Positions 5,150 through 5,191 of a stretch of 5,191 nucleotides of DNA are shown piece after piece. Position 1 is the stretch's first letter. Every line of letters begins with the position of its first letter. The notes under the pieces are model-generated. The model worked only from the letters and a program-made list of their open reading frames with translations. It had not been told where the DNA came from and searched no databases. The translations under genes were made by a program, and so were the position numbers. This DNA is from Chlamydiota bacterium. Lineage in GTDB: Bacteria; Chlamydiota; Chlamydiia; Chlamydiales; SM23-39. The stretch lies in NCBI GenBank assembly GCA_027459365.1, contig DAIDIM010000183.1, forward strand, positions 1 through 5,191, in the 5' to 3' direction.

Positions 5150-5191
5150 TTATTTAATAATTTCAGAGACTGTACCTGCACCAATTGTTCT
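5150..5191 (-). CDS. tuf: Elongation factor Tu, C-terminal end (partial)
   Basis: The last 13 codons read RTIGAGTVSEIIK followed by TAA. This is the characteristic C-terminus of EF-Tu domain 3 (usual form GRTVGAGVVSKI), the GTPase that delivers aminoacyl-tRNA to the ribosome. The gene enters from the right edge in frame. Its position just before tRNA-Trp and secE-nusG matches the order known in Chlamydia and many other bacteria. Only the tail is visible, but the motif is specific and the context fits. Confidence 0.93.
   Translation of the reverse strand, partial: RTIGAGTVSEIIK

Noticed and set aside
1..5191. Search for a new defence, mobile or secondary system
   Set aside because: Nearly every base is accounted for by conserved housekeeping genes and short spacers. 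There are no repeats, integrase or transposase remnants, or unexplained open frames.

Overview
The window is a compact stretch of the bacterial transcription/translation core, with every gene on the minus strand. In transcription order, from high to low coordinates, it holds: the last codons of tuf (EF-Tu), an intrinsic terminator, tRNA-Trp(CCA), secE, nusG, rplK (L11), rplA (L1), rplJ (L10), rplL (L7/L12) and the first 637 codons of rpoB (RNA polymerase beta), which runs off the left edge. I found no mobile element, CRISPR array, toxin, phage gene or unknown gene, and no credible plus-strand gene.

The organism is most likely a member of the Chlamydiota, probably one of the environmental or Chlamydia-like lineages rather than Chlamydia itself. 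The order tuf-trpT-secE-nusG-rplK-rplA-rplJ-rplL-rpoB occurs there, although related orders are widespread in bacteria. The better evidence is protein wording remembered from chlamydial RpoB (for example NLGVPKYSPEECIRRGI, DRKKRRRKILA, MDQTNP, VHASHYGRICP, FAKINEFGFIETPYR) and the NusG ending FGRDTRVDDLEFWQVE. This rests on recall without a search. DNA composition leans AT-rich, except in the Ala-rich L12 hinge.

Layout: 5150-5191 is the tuf 3' end. 5086-5125 is a 16-bp stem terminator. 4983-5055 is tRNA-Trp with no encoded CCA. 4735-4959 is secE, starting 23 nt after the tRNA. 4184-4729 is nusG, 5 nt after secE. A 58-nt gap carries a possible -10 element. rplK (3697-4125), rplA (2994-3695) and rplJ (2504-2992) follow with single-nucleotide gaps. 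rplL (2083-2472) follows after 31 nt. A 169-nt spacer with two adjacent stem-loops (1988-2059) precedes rpoB (1-1913).

The genes work together as follows. NusG and RpoB are transcription factors. L11, L1, L10 and L12 build the ribosome stalk and L1 arm, where EF-Tu and other GTPases act. SecE is part of the SecYEG translocon. The most interesting content is regulatory: the rplL-rpoB hairpins, the near absence of an L10 leader, the tRNA used as the 5' boundary of secE mRNA, and the tuf terminator. I see no sign of a new biological system here.
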